From Sphingomonas canadensis (lineage in GTDB: Bacteria > Pseudomonadota > Alphaproteobacteria > Sphingomonadales > Sphingomonadaceae): a DNA stretch of 64,000 nt. The notes beneath the pieces are model-generated. The model ran no database searches and was not told the origin of the DNA. It saw only the letters and a program-made list of their open reading frames with translations. The stretch covers positions 55,786-119,785 of the forward strand of contig NZ_JAPDRA010000012.1 in the NCBI RefSeq assembly GCF_026013525.1. Reading direction: 5' to 3'. How positions within the stretch are numbered: the first letter of the stretch is position 1; each line of letters starts with the position of its first letter. Positions 49,197 through 57,970 of the stretch are shown piece by piece. A program made the position numbers and the translations under genes.

Positions 49197-51446
49197 TCAG
49201 AAGCTGAAGTCTGCCCGGATGCCCCAGGTGCGCGGCTTGGTGTAGGAGGTGACTGCGCTCAGCCCGATGAAGCCCGGGCTGATATAGATGTTGGTCTTCT
49301 CCACATCGTTTTCGAGATCGGTGACGAACGCTGTGATCCGCAGGCCCGTGTCTGCGACCTTGTAGGTCACGGTCACGTCGGTGCGGCCATTCGACGGCAC
49401 CAGATCAATCACCGGATCGTTGAACTCGCGCAGGTATTTCTTCGAATGCCAGTTGTAGTTGGCGGCGAAGGTGATCGATCCCGACGATCCCAGGTTGGCC
49501 TCATATTGTCCGCCCAGATTGATCGTGTGCTTCGAAACATAGGGTACGACGTTACCGCTCAGATCGCGCAGGATGTTGGTGCGCGGGTCCCTGTTGACGA
49601 GTGCGCTGAACTTGGCGTCGGTGAACGCATAGGACGCCGTCAGCAGCAGCTCGCGCGTTACCTTGAACTGGGTGTCGAGCTCGATGCCGTAGATGCGGCT
49701 CTTGCCCGCGTTGACCGTGAACTGGCCAGGCGCGTTGCTCGGCCCGAAGGTGCCGAGCGTGGTGAGCTGCATATCCTTGTAATCATAGTAGAAGCTGTCG
49801 AGATTCACCCGCGCGCGGCGATCCCAGAAGTCGGACTTGATGCCGAATTCATAGGCGGTGATGTTCTCCGGGCCATAGGGCGAGGCGTCCGACGAGATGT
49901 TGAACCCGCCCGCCTTGTAGCCGGTCGAGACGCTGGAATAGACGAGTACGTCTGGCGCCGCGTCCCATTCCAGCCCGAGCTTCCAGTTGAACTTGTCGAA
50001 ATTCGCGATGCCGGTGAACTGGGCGTTGGGGATGTCGGGCGGGAAGGGCTGGCCGAAATTGCCGCGTGTCACCTTGGTGCCCGACTTGCGATCGTCGGTG
50101 TAGCGCGCGCCCGCGGTGACGCGGAACTCGGGCAGGATCGCATAGGTCGCCGATCCGAAACCCGCGATAGTGCGGCTGGCGCCGGTCTCGTCGAGGATGA
50201 AGTCGGGCAGGCTGATCATGCCGCCGGGCGTGAGGCCGTTCAGCTTCACGTTGCGCAGGATATAGGTGCTGTCCTTGTAGTAATATGCGCCGACGATCCA
50301 GCTAAACGGGCCGCCGCCGGTCGAGGCGAGCCGGAATTCGGCGCTCGAGGCGTCGCCGTCTTCATATTTGCGGAAGCGCGAGACATCGACCGGCGAGCCG
50401 TCGAAATCCTGGTAGAGATCGCTGGTCTGCCACATCTTGCCGATCTGGAGCACCGCCTCAACGCCGCCGAAATCCTTGGTCGCCTTGGCGAAGACCGTCT
50501 TGTTCTCGACGTCGTTCGAGGCAGGCGCGTTGTTGTTGATGATCAGCGGATCGGGATTTTCCGGCGGGATCGTCGCCAGCAGCGCCTGGGTGGGCGGCGG
50601 GCCGCCGATATTGCGCTCGAGGAACTTCATCGGGATGCCGGTGCCGTTCTGCTTCAGATAGCTGCCGAACAGCAGTACCTCGATCACGTCCGGCCGGCCG
50701 AGCAGCAACTGGCCCCGCAACGCGATGTCGCCGTCGGAGCCATATCCGTCGCTGGTGCCGGGAACGGTGGAGATGTTCTTCACATAGCCGTCCTCGCGCG
50801 ACCAGACGGCGGAGACGCGCAGTGCCGCGACATCGGGAGCGATCGGCAGGTTAAGCATGCCGCGCAGTTCGACATGCTCGCGCGAGCCATAGCTCGCGCC
50901 CACCTCGCCCTCGATATCCTGGGCGGGCGCCTTCGAGATCACGTTGACGACGCCGCCCGTGGCGTTGCGGCCATAGAGCGTGCCCTGCGGCCCGCGCAGC
51001 ACCTCGATCCGGTCGATGTCGAAGAAGGTCGCGTTCCCGCCCGAGGGGCGGCCGACATAGAAATTGTCGACATAGAAGGCCACGCCCGAGTCTGAGATCG
51101 AAGTGGTGCCCTGAAGCCCGATGCCGCGCAGCGAGATCTTCACGCCGTCCTGTTCGGAACCGACGTTCAGATTGGGAACATAGGATTGGAGGTTCGACAT
51201 GTTGGTGATGCCGCGCTCGGCGATATCGGCTCCCGAAAACGCGCTGATCGCGACCGGCGTGTCCTGCAGCGAGCTTTCGCGCTTCTGCGCGGTGACCACG
51301 ATTTCGCCCAGGCCATAGCCGTCGTCCTGCGCCGTCTGGGCGGGCGCAGGATCTTCCTGCGCCAGCGCCGGCCGCGCGCCGGACAGCGCAATCACCGTGG
51401 CGCTCGCCGCCAGCAAACCCCGCAGGGCACCGGAGTGGGTCCTCAT
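49197..51446 (-). CDS. TonB-dependent outer-membrane receptor of the aromatic cluster
   Basis: Barrel receptor of 749 aa. ATG 51446 follows GGGAGGAG (ideal ribosome-binding site), then a signal peptide (GALRGLLAASATVIALSGARPALAQE), the TonB box region EIVVTAQKRESSLQDTPVAI, plug motif RIEVLRGPQGTLYGRN, and a C-terminal Phe (GIRADFSF). A CTTGCATGCTAG-type operator (51472-51483) lies 26 bases upstream. It is probably the outer-membrane entry route for the compound degraded by the monooxygenase and ring-cleavage enzymes of the same regulon. Confidence 0.93.
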   Translation of the reverse strand: MRTHSGALRGLLAASATVIALSGARPALAQEDPAPAQTAQDDGYGLGEIVVTAQKRESSLQDTPVAISAFSGADIAERGITNMSNLQSYVPNLNVGSEQDGVKISLRGIGLQGTTSISDSGVAFYVDNFYVGRPSGGNATFFDIDRIEVLRGPQGTLYGRNATGGVVNVISKAPAQDIEGEVGASYGSREHVELRGMLNLPIAPDVAALRVSAVWSREDGYVKNISTVPGTSDGYGSDGDIALRGQLLLGRPDVIEVLLFGSYLKQNGTGIPMKFLERNIGGPPPTQALLATIPPENPDPLIINNNAPASNDVENKTVFAKATKDFGGVEAVLQIGKMWQTSDLYQDFDGSPVDVSRFRKYEDGDASSAEFRLASTGGGPFSWIVGAYYYKDSTYILRNVKLNGLTPGGMISLPDFILDETGASRTIAGFGSATYAILPEFRVTAGARYTDDRKSGTKVTRGNFGQPFPPDIPNAQFTGIANFDKFNWKLGLEWDAAPDVLVYSSVSTGYKAGGFNISSDASPYGPENITAYEFGIKSDFWDRRARVNLDSFYYDYKDMQLTTLGTFGPSNAPGQFTVNAGKSRIYGIELDTQFKVTRELLLTASYAFTDAKFSALVNRDPRTNILRDLSGNVVPYVSKHTINLGGQYEANLGSSGSITFAANYNWHSKKYLREFNDPVIDLVPSNGRTDVTVTYKVADTGLRITAFVTDLENDVEKTNIYISPGFIGLSAVTSYTKPRTWGIRADFSF

Positions 51447-51471
51447 GTTGCTTCTCCTCCCTAAAGCCATT

Positions 51472-51483
51472 CTAGCATGTTAG
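51472..51483 (-). promoter_or_regulatory. CTTGCATGCTAG-like element, site 2
   Basis: CTAACATGCTAG on the minus strand (10 of 12 identical to the consensus), 26 bases before the TonB receptor start. Confidence 0.5.
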
Positions 51484-51547
51484 TTTTGGGCCTTTTTCGG
51501 CCTGTTGTCGCCCGGCCACCGGTTCTGCGGGGGCTACGGGCGATTCG

Positions 51548-53362
51548 TCAGTCTAGCGGGGTCACGACCGTATCGTCCTGGATCCGGTCCCGGCGCCATT
51601 CGCGGATGATCTGCTCATATTCTAGCGGGCCGCCGCCATAGGTGCCGCCGATATAGGTCGGCTTGTCGCGGAAATTGCCCTCGTTGTTGAGGAAGCCGGG
51701 CGTGCATTCCTCATAGAATTGCTGATGGTCGACATGCTTGGCCTCGATCAGGTCGTGCCAGCGCTCCTCGGCCTCGGGCGTCACCTCCATCGCCTTCACC
51801 CCGTGCGCCAGGCACCAGCCGACGATGTCGACCGCGTGTTCGGCCTGCATCAGCAACGTATGGGTGAAATTGAACGCCGTGGTCCCCTGCGCGGTGCCGC
51901 CAACGACATGCAGATTGGGGAAGCCGCTGAACTGGGTGCCGTGCAGTGTGCGCAGGTGCCGCCACTTGTCGTCCAGCGTGATTCCCCTGCGGCCCGTTAC
52001 CTCATATTCGCCCACCTTGTGCGGGGGCGCGCCGACATCGAAGCCGGTGGCGAAGATGATCAGATCGACCGCGAATTCCTGATCGTTCGCGACGAGGCCG
52101 TTCTCGGTGAGCCGCTCCACGCCCCTGCCGTCGGTATCGATCAGCGAGACGTTCGGACGATTGAACACCGGCAGATATTCGTCGCTATAGAGCGGCCGCT
52201 TGCACAGGAAATTATACCAGGGCATCAGCCGCGCCGCCTGTTCGGGATCGTCGATCGTCTCGGCGACGCGGCGGCGGATCGCCTCCATCTTCTCATAATC
52301 GGCGCGCTGCATCATGTCGCCGGGGGTCAGGGCGCCGCCCGCCTGGAATTCGGTCTGCATCAGCTCGCCGAAACGCATCCAGAGGTCGCCCCAGCGATCG
52401 TTGACCAGATTCCTGTCGACATGTGCGCCCGAGACGATCGCGAGGAAATTCTCCATCCGCTCGCGCTGCCAGCCGCTGGGCTGGTGCTTCAGCCAGTCCG
52501 CGTCCGTGGTGGAATTGTCGCGGATATCGACTGCGGAGGGCGTGCGCTGGAATATGTAGAGCCGCTTCGCATAGGGGGCGACCTTCGGCGCGATCTGCAC
52601 CGCCGTCGCGCCCGTGCCGATGATGCCGACGGTCTTGCCGGCAAGCCCGGTGAGCCCGCCTGACGGATCGCCGCCGGTATAGGCATAGTCCCAGCGCGCG
52701 GAATGGAACATGCGCCCCTTGAACTCGCGGATGCCCGGGATGCCGGGCAGTTTCACCTTGGCGAGCGGCCCCTGGCTTACCGAGACGAAGCGCGCGCGGA
52801 TCGTGTCTCCGCGGCTGGTCTCGACGATCCAGCGGCCCGCTGCCTCGTCCCAGGCCATTCGCTCGACCTTGGTCTGGAACAGCGCATGATCGTAAAGGCC
52901 GAAATGGCGGCCGATGGCGCGGGCATGCTCGAAGATCTCGCCGCCCACCGCATAGCGTTCGGTGGGAACGGTGCCGACCTCCTCGATCAGCGGCATGTAG
53001 ATATACGCCTCGATGTCGCAGCGCACCCCGGGGTATCGGTTCCAGTACCAGGTGCCGCCGAAATCGCCCGCCAGTTCGACAATACGGAAGCTGTCGATCC
53101 CGCGCTTGACCGCCTCCGCCGCGGTCAGCAATCCGCCGAAGCCGCCGCCGACGATCAGCAGGTCGACATCCTCGACGATCGCGTCGCGGGTGAAGCCGGG
53201 CTCCACATAGGGGTCCTCGACAAAATCCGCGAAATCGCCGGCTGCTTCCAGATACTGCGCCTCGCCGTCGCGGCGCAGGCGCTTGTCGCGCTCGGCAAGG
53301 TATTTCTCGCGTAGCGCCCGGGCATCATATTTCGAGCCGGAGACCGTAGCCGTTGCCACCAC
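51548..53362 (-). CDS. Type I Baeyer-Villiger monooxygenase
   Basis: FAD- and NADPH-dependent monooxygenase of 604 aa that inserts oxygen beside a ketone to give an ester or lactone. FAD Rossmann motif IVGGGFGG (70-77), the BVMO fingerprint FKGRMFHSARWD (214-225, FxGxxxHxxxWD), and the NADPH Rossmann motif IGTGATA (248-254). An N-terminal extension of about 65 residues precedes the first motif, as in the cyclopentadecanone/phenylacetone-type enzymes. It is transcribed opposite to the ring-cleavage genes, and an operator-like site (53457-53468) is upstream. An aryl ketone is a likely substrate, giving an ester that a hydrolase of the cluster could open. Confidence 0.93.
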   Translation of the reverse strand: MVATATVSGSKYDARALREKYLAERDKRLRRDGEAQYLEAAGDFADFVEDPYVEPGFTRDAIVEDVDLLIVGGGFGGLLTAAEAVKRGIDSFRIVELAGDFGGTWYWNRYPGVRCDIEAYIYMPLIEEVGTVPTERYAVGGEIFEHARAIGRHFGLYDHALFQTKVERMAWDEAAGRWIVETSRGDTIRARFVSVSQGPLAKVKLPGIPGIREFKGRMFHSARWDYAYTGGDPSGGLTGLAGKTVGIIGTGATAVQIAPKVAPYAKRLYIFQRTPSAVDIRDNSTTDADWLKHQPSGWQRERMENFLAIVSGAHVDRNLVNDRWGDLWMRFGELMQTEFQAGGALTPGDMMQRADYEKMEAIRRRVAETIDDPEQAARLMPWYNFLCKRPLYSDEYLPVFNRPNVSLIDTDGRGVERLTENGLVANDQEFAVDLIIFATGFDVGAPPHKVGEYEVTGRRGITLDDKWRHLRTLHGTQFSGFPNLHVVGGTAQGTTAFNFTHTLLMQAEHAVDIVGWCLAHGVKAMEVTPEAEERWHDLIEAKHVDHQQFYEECTPGFLNNEGNFRDKPTYIGGTYGGGPLEYEQIIREWRRDRIQDDTVVTPLD

Positions 53363-53456
53363 CCGATCCTCTCCCGCGGCGCCTATGTTGCGCTCGCATC
53401 ATGCGGGACCGGCGACTCGCGGCCCCTTCCGTGGGATGGTTCTACGCCAACGGGAA

Positions 53457-53468
53457 CTTGCATGCAAG
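53457..53468. promoter_or_regulatory. CTTGCATGCAAG element, site 3
   Basis: A fully palindromic variant (11 of 12 identical to the consensus) about 95 bases upstream of the monooxygenase start, followed by GGATGTTAG, which resembles another half site. It lies just outside the 3' end of the GntR gene. Confidence 0.55.
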
Positions 53469-53472
53469 GATG

Positions 53473-54108
53473 TTAGTTGAGCCCGGCCATGACATGCTGG
53501 GCGATGCCGGCGATATGTGCCTCCGCCAGCGCGCGGGCACGGCCGGGCGAGCGCGAGGCGATGGCATCGATGATGCTCTCATGCTCGCGCGCGGCATCGA
53601 CCATGAACACGTCGAAGCCGCCGGCCTGGTTGATGAAGAAGTCCGACATGTTGAAATTGCTGTTCTGGCGCTCGTCGACAAAGGGGGATTGCGCCATGTC
53701 GTGGATGAGTTGGTGGAAGCCGCGGTTGAGCTCTGAATAGTCTTCCGGGCCCTCCGCGCCCGCGAAATCGATCGCGGCGATCCGCGCCTGGAGGTCGCGC
53801 AGGCGGCGGAGCTGGTCGTCGGTGCGCCGCGCCGCCGCCAGTTCGGCGAGAAGCCCCTCCATCCGCTCGAACATCAGATAGAAATCAGCGATTTGGTCGC
53901 GATCGGGCTTTACTACCTCGCAGCCGACCTGGGGGATGATGCGCACGAATCCCTCGGCCGAAAGCCGGTTGAGCGCGGCCATGATCGGCTGGCGGCTCGC
54001 ACCCGTGTCGGACGAGAGCTCCTTCACCGACAGGCGCTGACCGAAAGCATAATGGGCCCCGATCAGACGTTTCACCAGCAGGTCGTAGACCTCGTCCTTC
54101 TTGTTCAT
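53473..54108 (-). CDS. GntR-family regulator, FCD subgroup, of the aromatic cluster
   Basis: Transcription factor of 211 aa: N-terminal winged helix (YDLLVKRLIGAHYAFGQRLSVKELSSDTGASRQPIMAALNRLSAEGFVR) and a C-terminal helical FCD domain (ELNRGFHQLIHDMAQSPFVDERQN). It lies between the monooxygenase and hydrolase genes, and the 12-mer CTTGCATGCTAG or a near copy occurs upstream of it, of the hydrolase, the monooxygenase, the TonB receptor and the binding-protein gene. It is the best candidate regulator of all five; the LysR at 57971 is the alternative, but LysR sites (T-N11-A) look different. Confidence 0.88.
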   Translation of the reverse strand: MNKKDEVYDLLVKRLIGAHYAFGQRLSVKELSSDTGASRQPIMAALNRLSAEGFVRIIPQVGCEVVKPDRDQIADFYLMFERMEGLLAELAAARRTDDQLRRLRDLQARIAAIDFAGAEGPEDYSELNRGFHQLIHDMAQSPFVDERQNSNFNMSDFFINQAGGFDVFMVDAAREHESIIDAIASRSPGRARALAEAHIAGIAQHVMAGLN

Positions 54109-54179
54109 CGGGTCCGTTTCCCAGCTTCGTGACGCACTTGGGCCCGTGTACGGGCATCCCTTCCTATTCGTGTTTGCGG

Positions 54180-54191
54180 CTAGTATGCAAG
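54180..54191 (-). promoter_or_regulatory. CTTGCATACTAG element, site 4
   Basis: On the minus strand, 11 of 12 identical to the consensus, 72 bases upstream of the GntR start. Suggests autoregulation. Confidence 0.55.
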
Positions 54192-54317
54192 CGCGGGCAG
54201 GGGTGGCCCCGGCTTGCGTGCCGCCCTTGCCGGCGCCGCCGCATCGCTACGTCGCAAAGTGCCGCCGATATGTGACGTCTCGCGTCCCGAACGCGATCAG
54301 CCCGTTTACAAAGCATG

Positions 54318-54329
54318 CTTGCATGCTAG
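54318..54329 (+). promoter_or_regulatory. CTTGCATGCTAG element, site 5
   Basis: Exact 12-mer embedded in a longer symmetric run (AAGCATG before it, AATGCT after it), 29 bases before the hydrolase start. Identical to site 1, 7 kb away. Confidence 0.7.
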
Positions 54330-54358
54330 AATGCTCATCGAATCACGAGAGGATGACC

Positions 54359-55240
54359 ATGTTCCTGTGGCCGGAGATCGCGAAGGGCACCGTGCGGCTG
54401 GGCTATGTCCAGGCGGGGCCGATCCGCACCCGCTATGTCGAGACGGGCGACGCGAATGCGCGCGAAGCGGTGGTATTCATTCCCGGCACCGGCGGACATC
54501 TGGAGGCGTTCACGCGCAACCTGCTGCCGCATGGTGAACATTGGCGCACGATCGCGCTCGACATGATCGGCCATGGCTACACCGACAAGCCCGATCATGA
54601 TTACGAGATCCGCCACTATGTGCGCCACCTGCTCGATTTCTGCGACGCGCTCGGGCTGGAGCGCATTCATGTCCATGGCGAATCGCTCGGCGGCTGGATC
54701 GCGGCGCAGTTCGCGATCGACCATCCGGGCCGGACGGCCTCGCTGACGCTTAACACCGCAGGCGGGCTCAACACCGATCCCAAGGTGATGGAGCGCGTTT
54801 ATGCGGTGACAATGAAGGCGGTGGCGGAAGCGAGCCCGGAAACGGTTCGCGCGCGGCTGGAATGGCTGATGAACGATCCGAAGCGCGTCACCGATGACCT
54901 CGTCGAACTGCGGCTCGCAATCTACACCCAGCCCGGCTTTCTGAAGGCGATGGAGCATATCCTGTGCCTCCAGAACATGGATATCCGGATGCGCAACGTC
55001 CTTTCCGAAGAGGGGCTTTCGCGCATCGCGGCGCCGACGCTGGTGATCTGGACCGATCACGATCCTACCGCGCCGGTGGCGACCGGCGAGCGTTTCGTCG
55101 CCGCCATCCCCCATGCCGAGCCGCTGGTGGTGATGGACGATTGCGCGCACTGGCCGCAGTGGGAGAAGGCCGATACCTTCAACCGGCTGCACATTGACTT
55201 CGTCGCGCGCCACGCCGCGCTGGCTCCGGTGGCGGGCTGA
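54359..55240 (+). CDS. MhpC-like C-C bond hydrolase (alpha/beta fold)
   Basis: Serine hydrolase of 293 aa of the meta-cleavage-product hydrolase type. Nucleophile S109 in HGESLGG, Asp in VIWTDHDPTAPV, His in DDCAHWPQWEKAD, the ending typical of MhpC/BphD. It hydrolyses a vinylogous 1,5-diketone to a dienoate and a short acid, or possibly the ester made by the monooxygenase. ATG 54359 is chosen because GAGAGG lies six bases upstream; ATG 54353 is also in frame. First gene of a four-gene plus-strand unit. Confidence 0.85.
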   Translation: MFLWPEIAKGTVRLGYVQAGPIRTRYVETGDANAREAVVFIPGTGGHLEAFTRNLLPHGEHWRTIALDMIGHGYTDKPDHDYEIRHYVRHLLDFCDALGLERIHVHGESLGGWIAAQFAIDHPGRTASLTLNTAGGLNTDPKVMERVYAVTMKAVAEASPETVRARLEWLMNDPKRVTDDLVELRLAIYTQPGFLKAMEHILCLQNMDIRMRNVLSEEGLSRIAAPTLVIWTDHDPTAPVATGERFVAAIPHAEPLVVMDDCAHWPQWEKADTFNRLHIDFVARHAALAPVAG

Positions 55241-55247
55241 AGGCGCG

Positions 55248-56195
55248 ATGACGATCCGGCTGCTCTGCGCTTCGCACACCCCGCTGATGGACCATGTCGA
55301 GGCGCCGCCCGAGGTGGAGCAGGAGGTGCGCGGCACCTTCGGCCGGCTCGGCGAGGAGGTCCGCGCCTATGATCCCGAACTGCTGATCATATTCAGCCCC
55401 GATCATTTCCGCGGCTTCTTCTACGATATGCTGCCGCCCTTCACCGTGGGTATCCGCGCCACCGCAATCGGCGACTATGGCATCGGCGAGGGCGATTACG
55501 ACGTACCAGAGGCGCTGGCGCTGCAATGCGTGGAGCATCTCCACGCCAATGATGTCGATGTGGCGATGTCGTACCGGATGCGCGTCGATCACGGTTTCTC
55601 GCAGGTCCCCGTGCTGCTCACCGGCAGCGTGCGCACCTATCCGACGATCCCGATCCACATCAATTGCGCCGGCCCGCCGCTGCCCAGCATCCGGCGCGTT
55701 CGCGAACTGGGGCATCAGGTGGGGCGCTGGGCCGCGGGGCTGGGCAAGCGCGTGCTGATCGTCGGGTCGGGGGGGCTTTCGCACGATCCGCCGATCCCGC
55801 GGATCGGCAATGCGCCGCCGCACGTCGCCGAGATGCTGATCGCCGGCCGCAATCCGAGCCAGGAGGCGCTCAAGGCGCGCGAGCAGGCCAATTTCGAGCT
55901 CGCCCGCAAGCTGGCGCGCGGGGAGGGCGATGCGCTGCCGCTCAATCCCGACTGGGACCGCGCCTTCATGGCGCAGATGGCGGAGGGCGATTTCGCGCCG
56001 ATCCTCGCGACGGGCGACGACGCGCTGACCGCGATCGCGGGTTGCGGCGGGCATGAGGTGCGGACCTGGGTCGCGGCCTATGCGGCGATGCACGCGGCGG
56101 GGCCTGGCGACCACCGCTTCGTCTATTATCACGCCATTTCCGAATGGAACGCCGGCATGGGCATCGCCACCGCTGCCGCCGCGGCGCAGGCATAG
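55248..56195 (+). CDS. Class III (LigB-type) extradiol dioxygenase, MhpB-like
   Basis: Ring-cleavage dioxygenase of 315 aa like 2,3-dihydroxyphenylpropionate 1,2-dioxygenase. Conserved His residues in CASHTPLMD, FSPDHFRGFFYD, and MRVDHGFSQVPVLL, with the iron-binding pattern of the LigB superfamily; the ending GATGDDALTAIAG-like segment and EVRTWVAA are typical of MhpB. It opens a catechol-type ring next to the hydroxyls and hands the product to the preceding MhpC-like hydrolase (seven-base gap). Confidence 0.88.
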   Translation: MTIRLLCASHTPLMDHVEAPPEVEQEVRGTFGRLGEEVRAYDPELLIIFSPDHFRGFFYDMLPPFTVGIRATAIGDYGIGEGDYDVPEALALQCVEHLHANDVDVAMSYRMRVDHGFSQVPVLLTGSVRTYPTIPIHINCAGPPLPSIRRVRELGHQVGRWAAGLGKRVLIVGSGGLSHDPPIPRIGNAPPHVAEMLIAGRNPSQEALKAREQANFELARKLARGEGDALPLNPDWDRAFMAQMAEGDFAPILATGDDALTAIAGCGGHEVRTWVAAYAAMHAAGPGDHRFVYYHAISEWNAGMGIATAAAAAQA

Positions 56196-56206
56196 GGGAG
56201 GGGGCG

Positions 56207-56806
56207 ATGGCGCGAGTGCTGGTGCTCTATTATTCGAGCCACGGCCATATCGAGGCGATGGCGGGCGCGATCGCCGAGGGCGTGGCGCGCGGCGGCGGCG
56301 AGGCCGTCGTCAAGCGCGTTCCCGAGACGGCGCCGCCGGAGATGATCGCCGCCAAGCAGATCAGGACCGATCAGCCGGCGCCGGTCTGCACGGTAGACGA
56401 GATGGCGGAATATGACGCGATCGTGATCGGCGCCCCCACGCGATATGGCCGGCTGCCCGCGCAGATGGCGGCGTTTCTCGACCAGACGGGCGGCCTTTGG
56501 GCGCGCGGAACGCTGAACGGCAAGGTCGGCGCGGCGTTCGCGTCGAGCGCGAGCCAGCATGGCGGACAGGAAACCACGCTGTTCGCGCTGATCACTAACA
56601 TGTTGCACCTGGGGATGGTGATCGTCGGCCTGCCCTACAGTTTCCAGGGCCAGCTCCGCATCGACGAGGTGTCGGGCGGATCGCCCTATGGCGCCACCAC
56701 CATCGCCGGGGCGAAGGGCGAGCGCCAGCCGAGCGCGAACGAACTGGAGGGCGCCCGGCATCAGGGGGAACTGGTTGCGCGTGCCGCGGCGAAACTCGCG
56801 GCTTGA
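56207..56806 (+). CDS. wrbA: NAD(P)H:quinone oxidoreductase, WrbA type
   Basis: Flavodoxin-like FMN enzyme of 199 aa that reduces quinones by two electrons. FMN loop VLYYSSHGHIEAMA at the N terminus, IVIGAPTRYGRLPAQMAAFLDQTGGLW in the middle and SPYGATTIAG near the end match WrbA. In this unit it probably keeps catechol or hydroquinone intermediates reduced, which protects them from oxidation before ring cleavage. It begins 11 bases after the dioxygenase stop. Confidence 0.9.
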   Translation: MARVLVLYYSSHGHIEAMAGAIAEGVARGGGEAVVKRVPETAPPEMIAAKQIRTDQPAPVCTVDEMAEYDAIVIGAPTRYGRLPAQMAAFLDQTGGLWARGTLNGKVGAAFASSASQHGGQETTLFALITNMLHLGMVIVGLPYSFQGQLRIDEVSGGSPYGATTIAGAKGERQPSANELEGARHQGELVARAAAKLAA

Positions 56807-56853
56807 CGAGCGGGCGGGCCGCAGGGTCCACCGTTCCGGGAGAGGATAAGGCC

Positions 56854-57783
56854 ATGATCACGTCGCTGCAGCATATCGCGTTCGGGATCCCTGAGATGAA
56901 GGCGGGCACCGATTTCTACGAGACGTTCGGGCTGGAGACTGTCGACCGGCCCGATCATGTTGCGATGCGCTGTTTCGGGCGCGCGCAGGACCAGATCGTG
57001 CTGATCGAGACCGGGCAGCGGCGCAAGCTTGCCTATTTCTCGCTCGGTACGACGCCCGCCGGACTGGCAGAGATTGAGGGGCGGCTCGCCGAAAAGCGGA
57101 TCGACCTGCTCGATCCGCCGCTGAAAGGCGCACCGGGCGGCATCTGGTTCCGCGATCCCGAGGGCACGCTGGTCAACGTCCAGGTGGCCGAGGCCGCGCC
57201 GTGGCGCGTCGAGGCGGCCGCGCCGCGCATCAACCGTCCCGGGCTGACGGAGCGTCTGGGCGAGAAGGGCTGCCCGCCCTTCGACATCAAGCCGGTGCCG
57301 CGGCGCATGGGCCATTTCATCCTGTTCGCGAAGGATGTGTTCGCCCAGTCGGCCTTTTACTGCTCGGTGCTCGGCTTCCGGCTCAGCGATCGGATCGTCG
57401 ACGGCTATGCCGCCTTCATGCGCACGCCGGGCGACGCCGACCATCATGTGCTGGCGCTGCTGAAGTCCGAGGCGCCGGGCTTCCATCACGCCAGCTTCGA
57501 AATGGGCGGGATCGACGAGGCGGAGGTCGCGGCGACCCGGCTCTTCGCCAAGGGATACCGCCATGCCTGGGGCCCCGGCCGCCATGGCGTCGGCTCCAAC
57601 TATTTCCATTATTTCCGCGATCCCTGGAACGGGATGGCCGAATATTTCTACGATATGGATTTCGTGCCGGCCGACTGCCCGTGGGAGGCGCAGGAATGGA
57701 CCAAGAAGGACGGTATGTTCCTTTGGTCCGCCGACGGCCCGCCGCCCCCCGATTTCGGCAAGAATTACGAAATCGCGGACTGA
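56854..57783 (+). CDS. VOC-family (type I) extradiol dioxygenase
   Basis: Protein of 309 aa built from two VOC modules, as in BphC/HpaD-type catechol 2,3-dioxygenases. Metal ligand candidates: H in RRMGHFILF, H in GFHHASFEMGG, and E in GMAEYFYDMDF (the His-His-Glu facial triad). ATG 56854 has GGAGAGGATAAGG upstream. A second extradiol enzyme, structurally unrelated to the MhpB-like one two genes upstream, suggests two ring-cleavage steps or two related substrates in one pathway. Confidence 0.87.
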   Translation: MITSLQHIAFGIPEMKAGTDFYETFGLETVDRPDHVAMRCFGRAQDQIVLIETGQRRKLAYFSLGTTPAGLAEIEGRLAEKRIDLLDPPLKGAPGGIWFRDPEGTLVNVQVAEAAPWRVEAAAPRINRPGLTERLGEKGCPPFDIKPVPRRMGHFILFAKDVFAQSAFYCSVLGFRLSDRIVDGYAAFMRTPGDADHHVLALLKSEAPGFHHASFEMGGIDEAEVAATRLFAKGYRHAWGPGRHGVGSNYFHYFRDPWNGMAEYFYDMDFVPADCPWEAQEWTKKDGMFLWSADGPPPPDFGKNYEIAD

Positions 57784-57970
57784 ACGGAGCGGCTGGATCC
57801 CGGCGTGACGGAAGCGGACAGGGTGGACACTATGTTTACAACGCAGAGACCTCGACTCCGGCCGGCGGTGCCGCTCAACTGAAAACGATTCCAGCTGGTT
57901 GAAATTGCCGGCCCACGAATCGCCAAGCCAAGGTGCTACCCTTGAGCTGCCGGCGCGAAGGGGCCCCGGA

